From contig NZ_VANV01000016.1 of assembly GCF_022496765.1 (NCBI RefSeq), positions 105,024-169,023 on the forward strand: 64,000 nt of DNA, written 5' to 3'. This DNA is from Acidaminobacter sp. JC074. GTDB lineage: Bacteria; Bacillota; Clostridia; Peptostreptococcales; Acidaminobacteraceae. Below the pieces are notes generated by a model, which saw only the letters and a program-made list of their open reading frames with translations, was not told where the DNA came from and did no database searches. A program made the position numbers and the translations under genes. This document shows, piece after piece, positions 1 to 8,816 of the stretch; position 1 is the stretch's first letter; the number at the start of each line of letters is the position of its first letter.

Positions 1-762
1 ATCAGTATTGACCATTTGTTTGGTACAAGTGATTATGAAAGCGCTGATTTGCTTGTCAGCAAGTATTCAGCTGTAAAAAATGATAAAAACTATAGGACTG
101 CTTATGATGCTGTAAATACCTTACTTGATTTAGATAATCAGAATTTAAAAGCCCTAGAACTGCTTTGTAGGCTTGAGCATGAAAGAAGTTTAGAATATTT
201 GACTAAGAGCAAAGTTGCTTGTCATAAACTCTTAAGTGCGGCTGATGGTATAGACACAGACCTGGAAAAAAGAGCTAGAATCCAACTTATGAGATTTGAT
301 AAAATGCTTGGTAATGACAGTTTTATTGAGGACTATATGATTCAGTTTGAAAAATCAAAATCTCTAGATGATTTTAATTATCTTATACTTGCACTTGGCC
401 ATAAGGGTCAGTACCAAGAAATGATGAGATGGGCAGATGATTACCTTGAGTCCTTTTCCTTAGAAGATCAAGGCTGGATCTATCCTAATCTTATGGAAGC
501 AGGTCTTTTTTTAGGAGATACTTCCTACCTTATGAAGTGTTTTGACAATATAGTGGAGCTAAATACAGACCTTCATCAGATATTCAATGCATGGTATCTA
601 AGATGGAAACACTTCAGGAATACGAAGGACGAAAAGGAAGTCGACTTGTGTAAAGCTAAATTACTAGAACTATTACCTAATCAAGGGTTGAATGAGTTTA
701 GGTATGAAAAACTTAAAAATATCATTTTAGATGAAGAAGATCATTTCCATAATCTTATATAA
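1..762 (+). CDS. XRE-TPR type transcriptional regulator, 5' end outside the window
   Basis: The reading frame is open to the first base of the window, so the gene starts upstream. The first visible residues, ISIDHLFG, match the usual last helix of an XRE-family helix-turn-helix domain (pattern VSIDxLFG). About 245 residues of helical, TPR-like sequence follow, rich in Leu, Tyr and Asn with repeated Y/A/L spacing. This suggests a cytoplasmic regulator with a C-terminal TPR sensor domain. A good terminator follows at 805-827. The HTH assignment rests on one short motif, so the family call is an inference; an internal TTG at 16 could be mistaken for the start but has no ribosome binding site. 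Confidence 0.6.
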   Translation: MSIDHLFGTSDYESADLLVSKYSAVKNDKNYRTAYDAVNTLLDLDNQNLKALELLCRLEHERSLEYLTKSKVACHKLLSAADGIDTDLEKRARIQLMRFDKMLGNDSFIEDYMIQFEKSKSLDDFNYLILALGHKGQYQEMMRWADDYLESFSLEDQGWIYPNLMEAGLFLGDTSYLMKCFDNIVELNTDLHQIFNAWYLRWKHFRNTKDEKEVDLCKAKLLELLPNQGLNEFRYEKLKNIILDEEDHFHNLI

Positions 763-804
763 GGGGTATGTCTTTCTTAATCAAAGTAAATATTTTTTGA
801 ACTG

Positions 805-827
805 ACAGGCTGAAAGGCCTGTTTTTT
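805..827 (+). terminator. Rho-independent terminator
   Basis: ACAGGC and GCCTGT form a 6-bp stem around a six-base loop-side segment, followed directly by a T tract. It closes the XRE-TPR gene and isolates the PTS operon downstream. Confidence 0.75.
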
Positions 828-882
828 CTATGTCATCAGAAATGTCACTAGCCTATTACGACAAAATGTCATTAAGTCACAA

Positions 883-911
883 TTGTTTTTGAATCTTCTG
901 AAAACTATACT
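883..911 (+). promoter_or_regulatory. Probable sigma-A promoter of the first mannitol EII gene
   Basis: TTGTTT (883-888) and TATACT (906-911) are separated by 17 bp, about 40 bp before the start codon. Upstream, TGTC (843-846) and GACA (860-863) form a weak inverted pair that could be part of an MtlR site, but the match is too short to be certain. Confidence 0.5.
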
Positions 912-953
912 TAAATTGTCAAAAGCGGACGGAATTATATAGGAGGGATTATT

Positions 954-2327
954 TTGAGTACAATGACGAGTATGTCTTTTAAAGACAGGGTACAAAAATT
1001 TGGTAGATTTCTTAGTGGTATGGTAATGCCAAATATCGGGGCATTTATTGCATGGGGCTTAATAACAGCTTTATTTATACCAACTGGCTGGTTGCCAAAT
1101 GAGAGTTTAAGTGAGCTTGTTGGACCAATGATTGTTTATATGTTACCACTTTTAATTGGTTATACAGGTGGTAAGATGACAGGTGGTACACGTGGTGGTG
1201 TTATTGGTGCTGTTGCTACAATGGGTGTTGTAGTTGGTGCAGATATTCCAATGATACTAGGTGCCATGATCATGGGGCCACTTGGTGGCTTTGTTATAAA
1301 AAGATTTGATGATCTATTTAAGGAAAAGATTCCATCAGGATTTGAGATGCTTGTGAATAACTTTTCTGCAGGTATTATAGGTACAGTATTGGCCTTATTG
1401 GCTTATTTAGGAATTGGTCCTTTAGTACTTGCATTAAATGATTTATTAGCAGCTGGTGTAAGAGCCATAGTAGATGCAAACATGTTACCGTTCTCATCTA
1501 TATTTATTGAACCAGCCAAAGTACTATTTTTAAACAATGCCATTAACCATGGTGTATTAGGACCAATCGGTATTCAGGATTCAGCTGAGTTTGGTAAATC
1601 GATTATCTTCTTATTGGAAACAAATCCAGGACCAGGTCTAGGTATTTTATTATCATATTGGGTCTTTGGCAAAGGTATGATTAAACAGTCAGCACCTGGT
1701 GCAGTTATTATTCATTTCTTTGGCGGTATCCATGAGATTTACTTCCCATATATTTTAATGAAACCAATACTTTTACTAGCAGTCATCGCAGGTGGTATGA
1801 GTGGCGTACTTGTTTTCTCGCTTTTAGGAGCAGGTCTTGTAGCAACACCATCTCCAGGTTCTATCTTTGCACTTCTAGCCATGACACCAAAAGGTGGATA
1901 CTTTGCAGTCTTAGCAGGTGTATTTGTTTCTACAGCGGTATCATTTGCAGTTGCATCTGTATTTGTTAGAAATTCGAAAGAACAAACTGATTCTGATTTT
2001 GAAAATGCCAAAGATGCCATGGTAGAGTTAAAAGGTAAGAAAATAGCTGCTATCAGTAAAATCATCGTTGCATGTGATGCAGGTATGGGATCGAGTGCCA
2101 TGGGCGCAGCCAATCTAAGAAAGAAAGTTCAAGCAGCCGGTTTGAGCATTGAAGTTAAACACAGCTCAGTTGATGAAGTACCTCTTGATACAGATATCAT
2201 AATTTGTCATGAGAACCTAATTCCAAGAGCTGAAGCAAGAGTACCAGGTGCAGAACATATTGGTATTCATGATTTCTTAAATAACCCTGTTTATGATCAA
2301 CTTGTAAATAGGTTAAAATCCTCATAA
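954..2327 (+). CDS. mtlA: PTS mannitol-specific EIICB component (no EIIA domain)
   Basis: This is the membrane permease and B domain of a mannitol phosphotransferase system: it imports mannitol and phosphorylates it to mannitol 1-phosphate. Residues 1 to about 340 are the multi-spanning EIIC domain, including the GIHEIYFPY motif typical of mannitol EIIC. Residues about 365-457 are EIIB with the phospho-cysteine Cys374 in the ACDAGMGSSAM loop. The start is TTG, set by AGGAGGG at 941-947. It ends after EIIB with no EIIA domain, so phosphate must come from a partner; the EIICBA protein two genes downstream carries one. The gene has its own promoter and is followed by a hairpin before mtlR. Confidence 0.92.
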   Translation: MSTMTSMSFKDRVQKFGRFLSGMVMPNIGAFIAWGLITALFIPTGWLPNESLSELVGPMIVYMLPLLIGYTGGKMTGGTRGGVIGAVATMGVVVGADIPMILGAMIMGPLGGFVIKRFDDLFKEKIPSGFEMLVNNFSAGIIGTVLALLAYLGIGPLVLALNDLLAAGVRAIVDANMLPFSSIFIEPAKVLFLNNAINHGVLGPIGIQDSAEFGKSIIFLLETNPGPGLGILLSYWVFGKGMIKQSAPGAVIIHFFGGIHEIYFPYILMKPILLLAVIAGGMSGVLVFSLLGAGLVATPSPGSIFALLAMTPKGGYFAVLAGVFVSTAVSFAVASVFVRNSKEQTDSDFENAKDAMVELKGKKIAAISKIIVACDAGMGSSAMGAANLRKKVQAAGLSIEVKHSSVDEVPLDTDIIICHENLIPRAEARVPGAEHIGIHDFLNNPVYDQLVNRLKSS

Positions 2328-2352
2328 GAGACCCCACTCCTTAAGTCTCAAA

Positions 2353-2379
2353 TAATCGCCTGGCTGTGTCAGGCGATTA
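2353..2379 (+). terminator. Hairpin between mtlA and mtlR, possible weak terminator
   Basis: TAATCGCCTG and CAGGCGATTA form a perfect 10-bp stem. The T tract after it is poor (TAAGTTT), so it may only attenuate transcription or protect the mtlA mRNA end. Confidence 0.6.
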
Positions 2380-2508
2380 TAAGTTTAAGGCATTATTCAA
2401 CTTTGTCACTAGAGCTTAGAGCCAGATATGGAGGTCTATTTGTTTAAAACAAGAGGTTTGATGATATAATAAAGATAGAATATTCAGAAAAGTCATTAAG
2501 GAGTCCTT

Positions 2509-4572
2509 ATGCAATTATCAAACCGAAAGAAACAAATATTAGCTATCCTGATTAGAGAAGATGCTTATGTGACAGCTGCAAATATCTCAAAAGAGTTAAG
2601 TGTAAGTAGAAGAACCATTTTAAGAGAATTAGCCAGTGTAGAAGAGTGGTTGAATCAGCAAGGCATTGATTTAAAAAAAGTTACTGGCAAAGGCATGTGT
2701 ATTACGGTTGATCAAGATGTGAGGTCAGAACTTTCCAAACAGCTGGATCATGAAAAAGTTGACCATACTTATACACCTTATGAAAGACAAAGAAAAATAC
2801 TTTTAGAGCTTTTAAATGCCAGCCAGCCATTAAAAATCTTTTATTTCTCGCATATGCTTGGCGTCTCAGAGGCGACTGTAAGCTATGACTTAGATAAGAT
2901 TGATACTTGGCTTGCTTCTTATCATTTGAATTTAATCAGAAAACCAGGGTTTGGGATTGTCATTGAGGGAAGGGAAAGTAATTTCCGAAAAGCCATCATT
3001 CATTTGTTTAATGAATACTTTGACAGAGGTGAACTCCTACACTTGATAAAGGATGACTTTATAGATCAAAATACATTATACAAAAAGACTTCTGTTAAAA
3101 ACACATTGTTAGATGTGGTGGGTTACAGCTTGTTAGAATCCATAGAAGAAGCACTCAAAGTATCAAATGCATTAGAAGCTTATCAGCTTGCTGACAATGC
3201 CTATGCTTCATTGGTCATTCATTTATCGCTTGCTATTAAACGGTTAAACAATGGGGAAAACATCCATTTTAATCATCAGAAGTTAGAAGAAATAAAAGAG
3301 TCGCGAGAGTTTGAAATGGGCTACAAGATAGCAAAAGCCATTGAATCCACATTTTCCATCATGATACCAGATGATGAAATCGGTTATATTGCCATGCATC
3401 TTCAAGGGGCTAGATTAAGGCTTACCAGAAATAACCGTTTGGAGATAAAGGTTCAGGACTACGAGGTTATTTATCTGATTGAAAAGCTCATTCAAGAAAT
3501 GGAAACCATAACAGGTTATATCCTTGTTGGCAATCAACAGTTGGTTTCAGGACTTATCAATCACTTTGGGCCTGCAATAGCAAGGATCAAACAAGGTGTT
3601 GAAATAAAAAATCCTCTTTTAGAGGAAATGAAAGTCAGATATCCTTTGTATTTCAACTCAGTTTCTAAAGCGGTAAAAATACTTGAAAAACACTTGCAAG
3701 TGCTTATACCTGATGATGAGATAGCTTACTTAACCATGCATTTTGCAGCAGCTGTAGAATCTATCAAGAAAAATGCTTCATCTTATTGGAAAGTAGCAAT
3801 TGTTTGCTCTACTGGGATAGGGTCATCCAAACTGTTAGAAGCTAGGATTAAAAAACAATATAAAAATATGATAATACAGAGTGTGCTTTCTTCTATTGAA
3901 CTGAAAAAACAAGATCTTAGTGAAATAGATTTGATCATTTCTACAGTAAAAGTAGAGGTCAACAAACCCATTGTTGTAGTCAGTCCACTGCTTTTAGAAG
4001 AAGATATGAGGCGTGTTGAAAATGTGTTAAATTCACTGACCCCTTTAAGAGAAGATAAAGAATCAATTTCAAAAAACATTAACTTTGTTCAAAAGTTAAA
4101 TGAGTTATCAACCATTACAGAAGCAGCATTAGAAATTCTGAACAACTATTTTATACTCAGGGTTGAAAAACCATCCTTAGATGCATTCTCTCAAAAGGCA
4201 GCAGATTATATATGCTTTGATTGTCCTAAAGATGAGTTAGTTGATGAACTCAAGCTCAGAGAAGAAAAAGGTATTACATGGTTTGATGAAAAGAAGGGTA
4301 GACTTCTACACTGTCAATCTAAGGTTGTGAACCAACTGTATTTTGGCTTTGTTTTATCTAATCAAAATGACTATGCGGCCATTATGGTTGGTCATTCAAA
4401 TTTGAATATTATGACGAGAAAACTCTTGGGTCATATCAGTCTGAACTTAATAGAGAATGAAAATTGGCTTCATGCAGTCAAGCTAGGTGACTTAGAAAAG
4501 TCTTACAACACGTTGGAGACCATTGTGCAGGAATACTTCGAATCATTTTTAAAAGGAGGTTCTCATGCATAA
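2509..4572 (+). CDS. mtlR: MtlR-type PRD transcriptional activator
   Basis: This is a BglG/MtlR-family DNA-binding activator controlled by PTS phosphorylation. Residues about 1-65 are a winged HTH and about 85-140 a second HTH (Mga-like). Two PTS regulation domains follow (about 180-290 and 300-400); candidate phospho-histidines are visible in IHLSLAIKR, AMHLQGAR, INHFGPA and TMHFAAA. Next is an EIIB-like domain with Cys in IVCSTGIGSSK, then an EIIA-like domain with LLHCQSK. The 687-residue length is normal for MtlR. A TATAAT box at 2465-2470 suggests its own promoter. It overlaps the next EII gene by 8 bp, so the activator and the second permease are translationally coupled. Confidence 0.9.
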   Translation: MQLSNRKKQILAILIREDAYVTAANISKELSVSRRTILRELASVEEWLNQQGIDLKKVTGKGMCITVDQDVRSELSKQLDHEKVDHTYTPYERQRKILLELLNASQPLKIFYFSHMLGVSEATVSYDLDKIDTWLASYHLNLIRKPGFGIVIEGRESNFRKAIIHLFNEYFDRGELLHLIKDDFIDQNTLYKKTSVKNTLLDVVGYSLLESIEEALKVSNALEAYQLADNAYASLVIHLSLAIKRLNNGENIHFNHQKLEEIKESREFEMGYKIAKAIESTFSIMIPDDEIGYIAMHLQGARLRLTRNNRLEIKVQDYEVIYLIEKLIQEMETITGYILVGNQQLVSGLINHFGPAIARIKQGVEIKNPLLEEMKVRYPLYFNSVSKAVKILEKHLQVLIPDDEIAYLTMHFAAAVESIKKNASSYWKVAIVCSTGIGSSKLLEARIKKQYKNMIIQSVLSSIELKKQDLSEIDLIISTVKVEVNKPIVVVSPLLLEEDMRRVENVLNSLTPLREDKESISKNINFVQKLNELSTITEAALEILNNYFILRVEKPSLDAFSQKAADYICFDCPKDELVDELKLREEKGITWFDEKKGRLLHCQSKVVNQLYFGFVLSNQNDYAAIMVGHSNLNIMTRKLLGHISLNLIENENWLHAVKLGDLEKSYNTLETIVQEYFESFLKGGSHA

Positions 4573-6337
4573 TAGACTACAACGAATCGGATCAAAGTTA
4601 AGTCAAATGATACTTCCAAATATATCAGCCTTTATCATCTGGGGATTTTTAACAGCCTTATTTATACCTACGGGTTGGTTCCCAGATGAAAAGTTAGCTT
4701 TACTGGTAGAACCCATGGCTAAGTATCTATTACCGATTATGATTGCCTATACTGGTGGCAAGCTTATATATGATACCAGAGGAGGTGTGATTGGATCAGC
4801 TGCAACGTTTGGAGCAGTTGTAGCAACTGATGTACCTATGTTTGCTGGTGCAATGTTACTTGGACCTTTAGCAGCTTATTTAATTAAGAAAGCAGATAAC
4901 TTGATTGAAAAAAAGATACCAGGTGGCTTTGAAATGCTGATTCATAATTTTTCAGCAGGTATACTTGGACTTCTGATGTTGGTTTTGACATATTTGCTTT
5001 TAGGTCCATTGATGACCTTGATAAATGAGTGGGCAGGCCAAGTTGTATCCAACATCATCGATAATGGCTATATTGCATTTTCTGCTGTAATTATTGAACC
5101 TGCTAAAATTTTGTTCTTGAACAATATCATTAATCACGGCATTTTAAGTCCAATGGGATTGATGGAGACTTTGGAGGAAGGCAAGTCTATCTTGTTTTTA
5201 TTAGAAACTAATCCAGGTCCAGGTCTGGGGGTCCTTCTAGCTTATTGGAAGTTTGGTAAGGGTGTCAGAAAGCATTCAGCACCAGGCGCTAGTTTGATAC
5301 ATTTCTTAGGAGGTATTCATGAGGTTTATTTCCCATTTGTACTTGCAAATCCCTTGATCATTCTGCCTCTTATCTTAGGTGGACTTACAGGGAATCTAAT
5401 ATTTGGTTTGCTACAAGTGGGGCTTACTGCAACACCGTCTCCTGGCAGTATTTTTTCTTTGCTGGCACTGACCGCAAAAGGGGATCATCTAGGTCTTTTA
5501 TTAGGTATTGTAGGATCCTGCCTGGTATCTTTTTTCTTATCAATTGTCTTCATAAGAGATAAAGACGAGGAAGTTGAAGGACTTGACTTACCAGATATGG
5601 TTAAGTGTATAGCAATAGCATGTGATGCTGGTATGGGTTCAAGTGCTATGGCAGCCAGTAGACTAAAAAAATTATTGATGAATGAAGACATAGAAGTGCT
5701 TCATATTCCAGTCGATCAAATTCCAGATCATGTAGACATAGTCATTACACATAAATTATTAGTAAATAGAATCAGTAATCAGACATCGGCTAAGATTATA
5801 GGCGTGAGTGATTTGATGAACGATAAAAAATTAGAAAAAATCGTCTTAGCATATAAGGGAAAGAAAGGAGAAACAGGAATGTTCTTCAAAAAAGAAAAAG
5901 GTATTATTAGACAAAGTAGAATTTATACAGGTTTGCCTTCAGAAGGAAAGTTTGATGCAATACGCAGAGCTGGACAAGCCCTTAAGTCAGAGGGGTTAGT
6001 TGAAGAAGCTTATATAAAGGCTATGGAAGAAAGAGAAAATATAGCCACTACCTATATTGGTTCTAGTGTTGCTATTCCTCATGGTACCAATGAGTCAAAG
6101 AGCTTTGTTAATGAAACCGGCATTGTAGTTTTACAATATCCTGATGGGATCGACTTTGGAGATGGCAACATTGCCAAGTTGGTCATAGGCATTGCAGCTT
6201 CTGGGGATGAGCATTTAGACATCCTGATGAAAATTGCTGATGCGGTTAGTAATAATGAGACCTTGGCGTTTCTGACGACTGAAGAAGATAGCAAGAAAAT
6301 TCTAAAGACCTTTGAAAAAACTGGACTAGGAGGCTAG
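4565..6337 (+). CDS. mtlA: PTS mannitol-specific EIICBA component
   Basis: This second mannitol permease carries all three domains: EIIC (about 1-330), EIIB with phospho-cysteine Cys353 in ACDAGMGSSAM, and a C-terminal EIIA (about 440-590) with phospho-histidine His506 in VAIPHGT. It can take phosphate from HPr and pass it to mannitol without a separate MtlF. The EIICB half closely resembles the gene at 954-2327, indicating tandem duplication, with fusion or retention of EIIA only here. The start codon lies inside the end of mtlR, preceded by AAAGGAGG. The fructokinase gene starts one base after its stop. The EIIA may also serve the first EIICB in trans; this is inference. Confidence 0.92.
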   Translation: MHNRLQRIGSKLSQMILPNISAFIIWGFLTALFIPTGWFPDEKLALLVEPMAKYLLPIMIAYTGGKLIYDTRGGVIGSAATFGAVVATDVPMFAGAMLLGPLAAYLIKKADNLIEKKIPGGFEMLIHNFSAGILGLLMLVLTYLLLGPLMTLINEWAGQVVSNIIDNGYIAFSAVIIEPAKILFLNNIINHGILSPMGLMETLEEGKSILFLLETNPGPGLGVLLAYWKFGKGVRKHSAPGASLIHFLGGIHEVYFPFVLANPLIILPLILGGLTGNLIFGLLQVGLTATPSPGSIFSLLALTAKGDHLGLLLGIVGSCLVSFFLSIVFIRDKDEEVEGLDLPDMVKCIAIACDAGMGSSAMAASRLKKLLMNEDIEVLHIPVDQIPDHVDIVITHKLLVNRISNQTSAKIIGVSDLMNDKKLEKIVLAYKGKKGETGMFFKKEKGIIRQSRIYTGLPSEGKFDAIRRAGQALKSEGLVEEAYIKAMEERENIATTYIGSSVAIPHGTNESKSFVNETGIVVLQYPDGIDFGDGNIAKLVIGIAASGDEHLDILMKIADAVSNNETLAFLTTEEDSKKILKTFEKTGLGG

Positions 6338-6338
6338 T

Positions 6339-7268
6339 ATGATAATTACTTTAACAATGAATCCTGCAATAGATAAGACCGTTGAAGTTGATTACTTTGA
6401 AGTTGATAAGGTCAATCGTATTACAGATATTCATTTGGATGCTGCTGGAAAGGGCATCAACGTTTCAAAGGTTGTTAAAGCTCTCGGCGGCAGGACCAAA
6501 ACCTTAGCCTTTCTTGGTGGTGATACGGGAGACTTTATTCAAAAGTCCTTAGAAGAAGACCATTTGAGTTTTGTTAAGGTACCTGTTCAAGGGAAAACAC
6601 GTACCAATACTAAAATAGTTGATTTTAAAAACAAGACATTTACAGACTTAAATGAACCGGGTGCATATGTCGATCAAAATGCACAGGATATATTTATGAA
6701 CCATCTTTTAAAGCTGAGTTCTAGCCAAAGTATGGTCGTCTGTACTGGCTCTGTACCTCCGGGTATTGATAAAAGTATTTATAAGGAAATCATCATGCGC
6801 TTACAAAGTTTCGGAGCAAAGACTTTATTAGATGCTTCAGGTGACTTGTTTGCTGAAGGTTTGCTTGCATCGCCTACCATTGTAAAACCCAATATTCATG
6901 AACTGGAAATGTATGTAGGTAAAAAACTAACCAGTGATGAAATGCTTGTCGAGGCTTGTTTATCTTTTATAGAGATGGGAGTGGAGATAGCGGTTGTATC
7001 ACTTGGTGAAAAGGGCGCCTTGATGGTCACAAGAGATAAGATCTTAAAAGCTCAAGGCTTGAAAGTTGATGTGAAGAGCACAGTAGGTGCAGGGGATGCT
7101 ATGGTGGCGGCTATTTGCTATGGCTATGAAAAGAATTTTCCTCTTAACGAAATACTGTCACTAGCAGTTGCATCAAGTGCTGCACAAGTATCTGTTAAAG
7201 GTACACAGGTACCAAATTTAGATCTGATTTATAAACTGAGAAAACATGTAGAAATAATAGAATTGTAG
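6339..7268 (+). CDS. fruK: 1-phosphofructokinase, PfkB family
   Basis: This is a PfkB-family sugar-phosphate kinase, most like FruK/LacC: it phosphorylates fructose 1-phosphate (or tagatose 6-phosphate) with ATP to the bisphosphate. The N-terminal TLTMNPAIDKT, the GKGINVSK substrate loop and the C-terminal VGAGDAMVA with catalytic Asp253 are all present. Its 309 residues are normal. The start follows GGAGG inside the end of the EIICBA gene. The next gene is a zinc dehydrogenase, so the kinase probably handles a ketose phosphate made from the imported hexitol phosphate rather than from a fructose PTS. Tagatose-6-phosphate kinase remains an alternative. Confidence 0.85.
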   Translation: MIITLTMNPAIDKTVEVDYFEVDKVNRITDIHLDAAGKGINVSKVVKALGGRTKTLAFLGGDTGDFIQKSLEEDHLSFVKVPVQGKTRTNTKIVDFKNKTFTDLNEPGAYVDQNAQDIFMNHLLKLSSSQSMVVCTGSVPPGIDKSIYKEIIMRLQSFGAKTLLDASGDLFAEGLLASPTIVKPNIHELEMYVGKKLTSDEMLVEACLSFIEMGVEIAVVSLGEKGALMVTRDKILKAQGLKVDVKSTVGAGDAMVAAICYGYEKNFPLNEILSLAVASSAAQVSVKGTQVPNLDLIYKLRKHVEIIEL

Positions 7269-7277
7269 GGAGACATT

Positions 7278-8540
7278 ATGAAGATAAAAGCAGCAAGATT
7301 ACACGATACTTTAAAGGTATCAATGGATACATTAGATTTACCGGAGATTAAAGATGATGAGATATTGGCATCGATTGTTACCAACTCATTATGTATGTCC
7401 ACTTACAAGGCAGCTAAGCTTGGTAAAGACCACAGGAGAGTACCAGAAAACATTGATACCAATCCTGTCATTACTGGTCATGAGTTTGCTGGGACAATTT
7501 TAAAAGTTGGCAAGAAGTGGGCAGATCAATTTAAACCTGGTGATAAGTATTCCATTCAACCGGCGCTTAATTATAAAGGCAGTCCATATTCTCCAGGTTA
7601 TTCATATGAGTTCTTTGGTGGTAATGCAACAGCATGTGTTATACCAAATGAAGTAATGGAACTGGGATGTTTGTTAAAATATGACGGAGAAGGCTTCTAT
7701 AATGCATCTTTAGCAGAGCCGATGTCTTGTATTATTGGCGCTTACAATGCACATTATCATACAAAGTTTGGTGATTACAAGCATTATATGGGCATCAAAG
7801 ACGGTGGAAACATGGCAATCTTAGCAGGTGTAGGACCTATGGGTCTTGGTGCTATAGATTATATTGTTAATCATGGATCTAAACCAAAGAAACTGGTTGT
7901 AGTTGACATTAATGAAGAGAGATTAAAAAGGGCTGCAGAAATTATTTCGATTGGAAGTGCTTTAGAAAAAGGCATTGAACTAATCTACTTTAACAGCAGT
8001 GAGGTTAAAAATGCTGAAGAAACATTAATGACACTAACAGATAATGAAGGCTTTGATGATGTCTTTGTATATGCCCCAGTTAAACCGCTTATTGAAATGG
8101 GGGATAGGATTTTATCACATGATGGTTGTTTAAACTTTTTTGCAGGACCGACAGATACAGAGTTTGTTGCTAACTTTAATTTCTACAATGTTCATTACAA
8201 ACAGACGCATATTGTTGGTACAAGTGGTGGTAACACAGACGATATGATTGAATCATTGGATAAAACAGCCAATGGTACCATTAACCCAGCTGTTATGGTA
8301 ACGCATATAGGTGGCCTAGACTCGGCTTCGAAAGCCATTGTTGATATGCCTAATTTATCAGGTGGCAAGAAGCTAATTTATACAGGCTTAAAGATGCCTT
8401 TAACGGCTATAGATGAATTTGAAAGATTAGGTGAAAGTGATGAACGTTTTAAGGTCTTAGACGATATTTGTAAGAAACATCGTGGACTTTGGAATGTGGA
8501 GGCTGAGAATTATTTACTAGAAAATATGGATGAGATATAG
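7278..8540 (+). CDS. Zinc-type (MDR) hexitol-phosphate dehydrogenase, L-sorbose-1-phosphate-reductase-like
   Basis: This medium-chain dehydrogenase interconverts a polyol phosphate and a ketose phosphate with NAD(P). Catalytic zinc ligands are visible as Cys39 (NSLCMST), His68-Glu69 (TGHEFAG) and Glu147 (AEPMSC). The nucleotide-binding glycine motif is GVGPMGLG at 184-191. The usual four-cysteine structural zinc lobe is absent. The long C-terminus (420 residues) is like the SorE group, which reduces L-sorbose 1-phosphate at the carbon next to the phosphorylated one. It replaces the usual long-chain MtlD, which is not present here. The substrate is inferred from context: probably mannitol 1-phosphate. 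RBS is GGGAGA before ATG. Confidence 0.75.
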   Translation: MKIKAARLHDTLKVSMDTLDLPEIKDDEILASIVTNSLCMSTYKAAKLGKDHRRVPENIDTNPVITGHEFAGTILKVGKKWADQFKPGDKYSIQPALNYKGSPYSPGYSYEFFGGNATACVIPNEVMELGCLLKYDGEGFYNASLAEPMSCIIGAYNAHYHTKFGDYKHYMGIKDGGNMAILAGVGPMGLGAIDYIVNHGSKPKKLVVVDINEERLKRAAEIISIGSALEKGIELIYFNSSEVKNAEETLMTLTDNEGFDDVFVYAPVKPLIEMGDRILSHDGCLNFFAGPTDTEFVANFNFYNVHYKQTHIVGTSGGNTDDMIESLDKTANGTINPAVMVTHIGGLDSASKAIVDMPNLSGGKKLIYTGLKMPLTAIDEFERLGESDERFKVLDDICKKHRGLWNVEAENYLLENMDEI

Positions 8541-8549
8541 GAGGAGTGT

Positions 8550-8816
8550 ATGGTTCAGGAAAGATTAACAGTGGTCAATGAAACTGGTTTACACGCTAGA
8601 CCAGCAAGTGAGTTAGTAAAAGCGGCAACAGGATTTGTTTCAACTATAAAGATTCTAACAAAGGAAAGGCAGGCGGATGCCAAGAGTATCATCAATGTTT
8701 TAAGTCTAGGATTAAGAAAAGATGATGAAATTACTTTAGAAGTTGAAGGCATTGATGAAGCAGATGCTATGAGTCATATTAAGGCCTTGTTCTTATCTGG
8801 CTTTGGTGATGCATAA
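8550..8816 (+). CDS. ptsH: Phosphocarrier protein HPr
   Basis: The 88-residue protein carries phosphate from Enzyme I to the EIIA domains. The active-site His15 is in ETGLHARPAS. Ser46, the regulatory site of HPr kinase in Bacillota, is kept in AKSIINVLSLGL, so it could also act in CcpA-type catabolite control. GGAGGAG precedes the start. Its TAA stop overlaps the ATG of Enzyme I by one base, indicating coupled translation. Its place within a mannitol operon is unusual, as ptsHI normally stands alone. Confidence 0.95.
   Translation: MVQERLTVVNETGLHARPASELVKAATGFVSTIKILTKERQADAKSIINVLSLGLRKDDEITLEVEGIDEADAMSHIKALFLSGFGDA

Noticed and set aside
1739..2113. Minus-strand frame opposite mtlA
   Set aside because: It mirrors the EIIC/EIIB coding sequence, and the plus-strand gene is certain.
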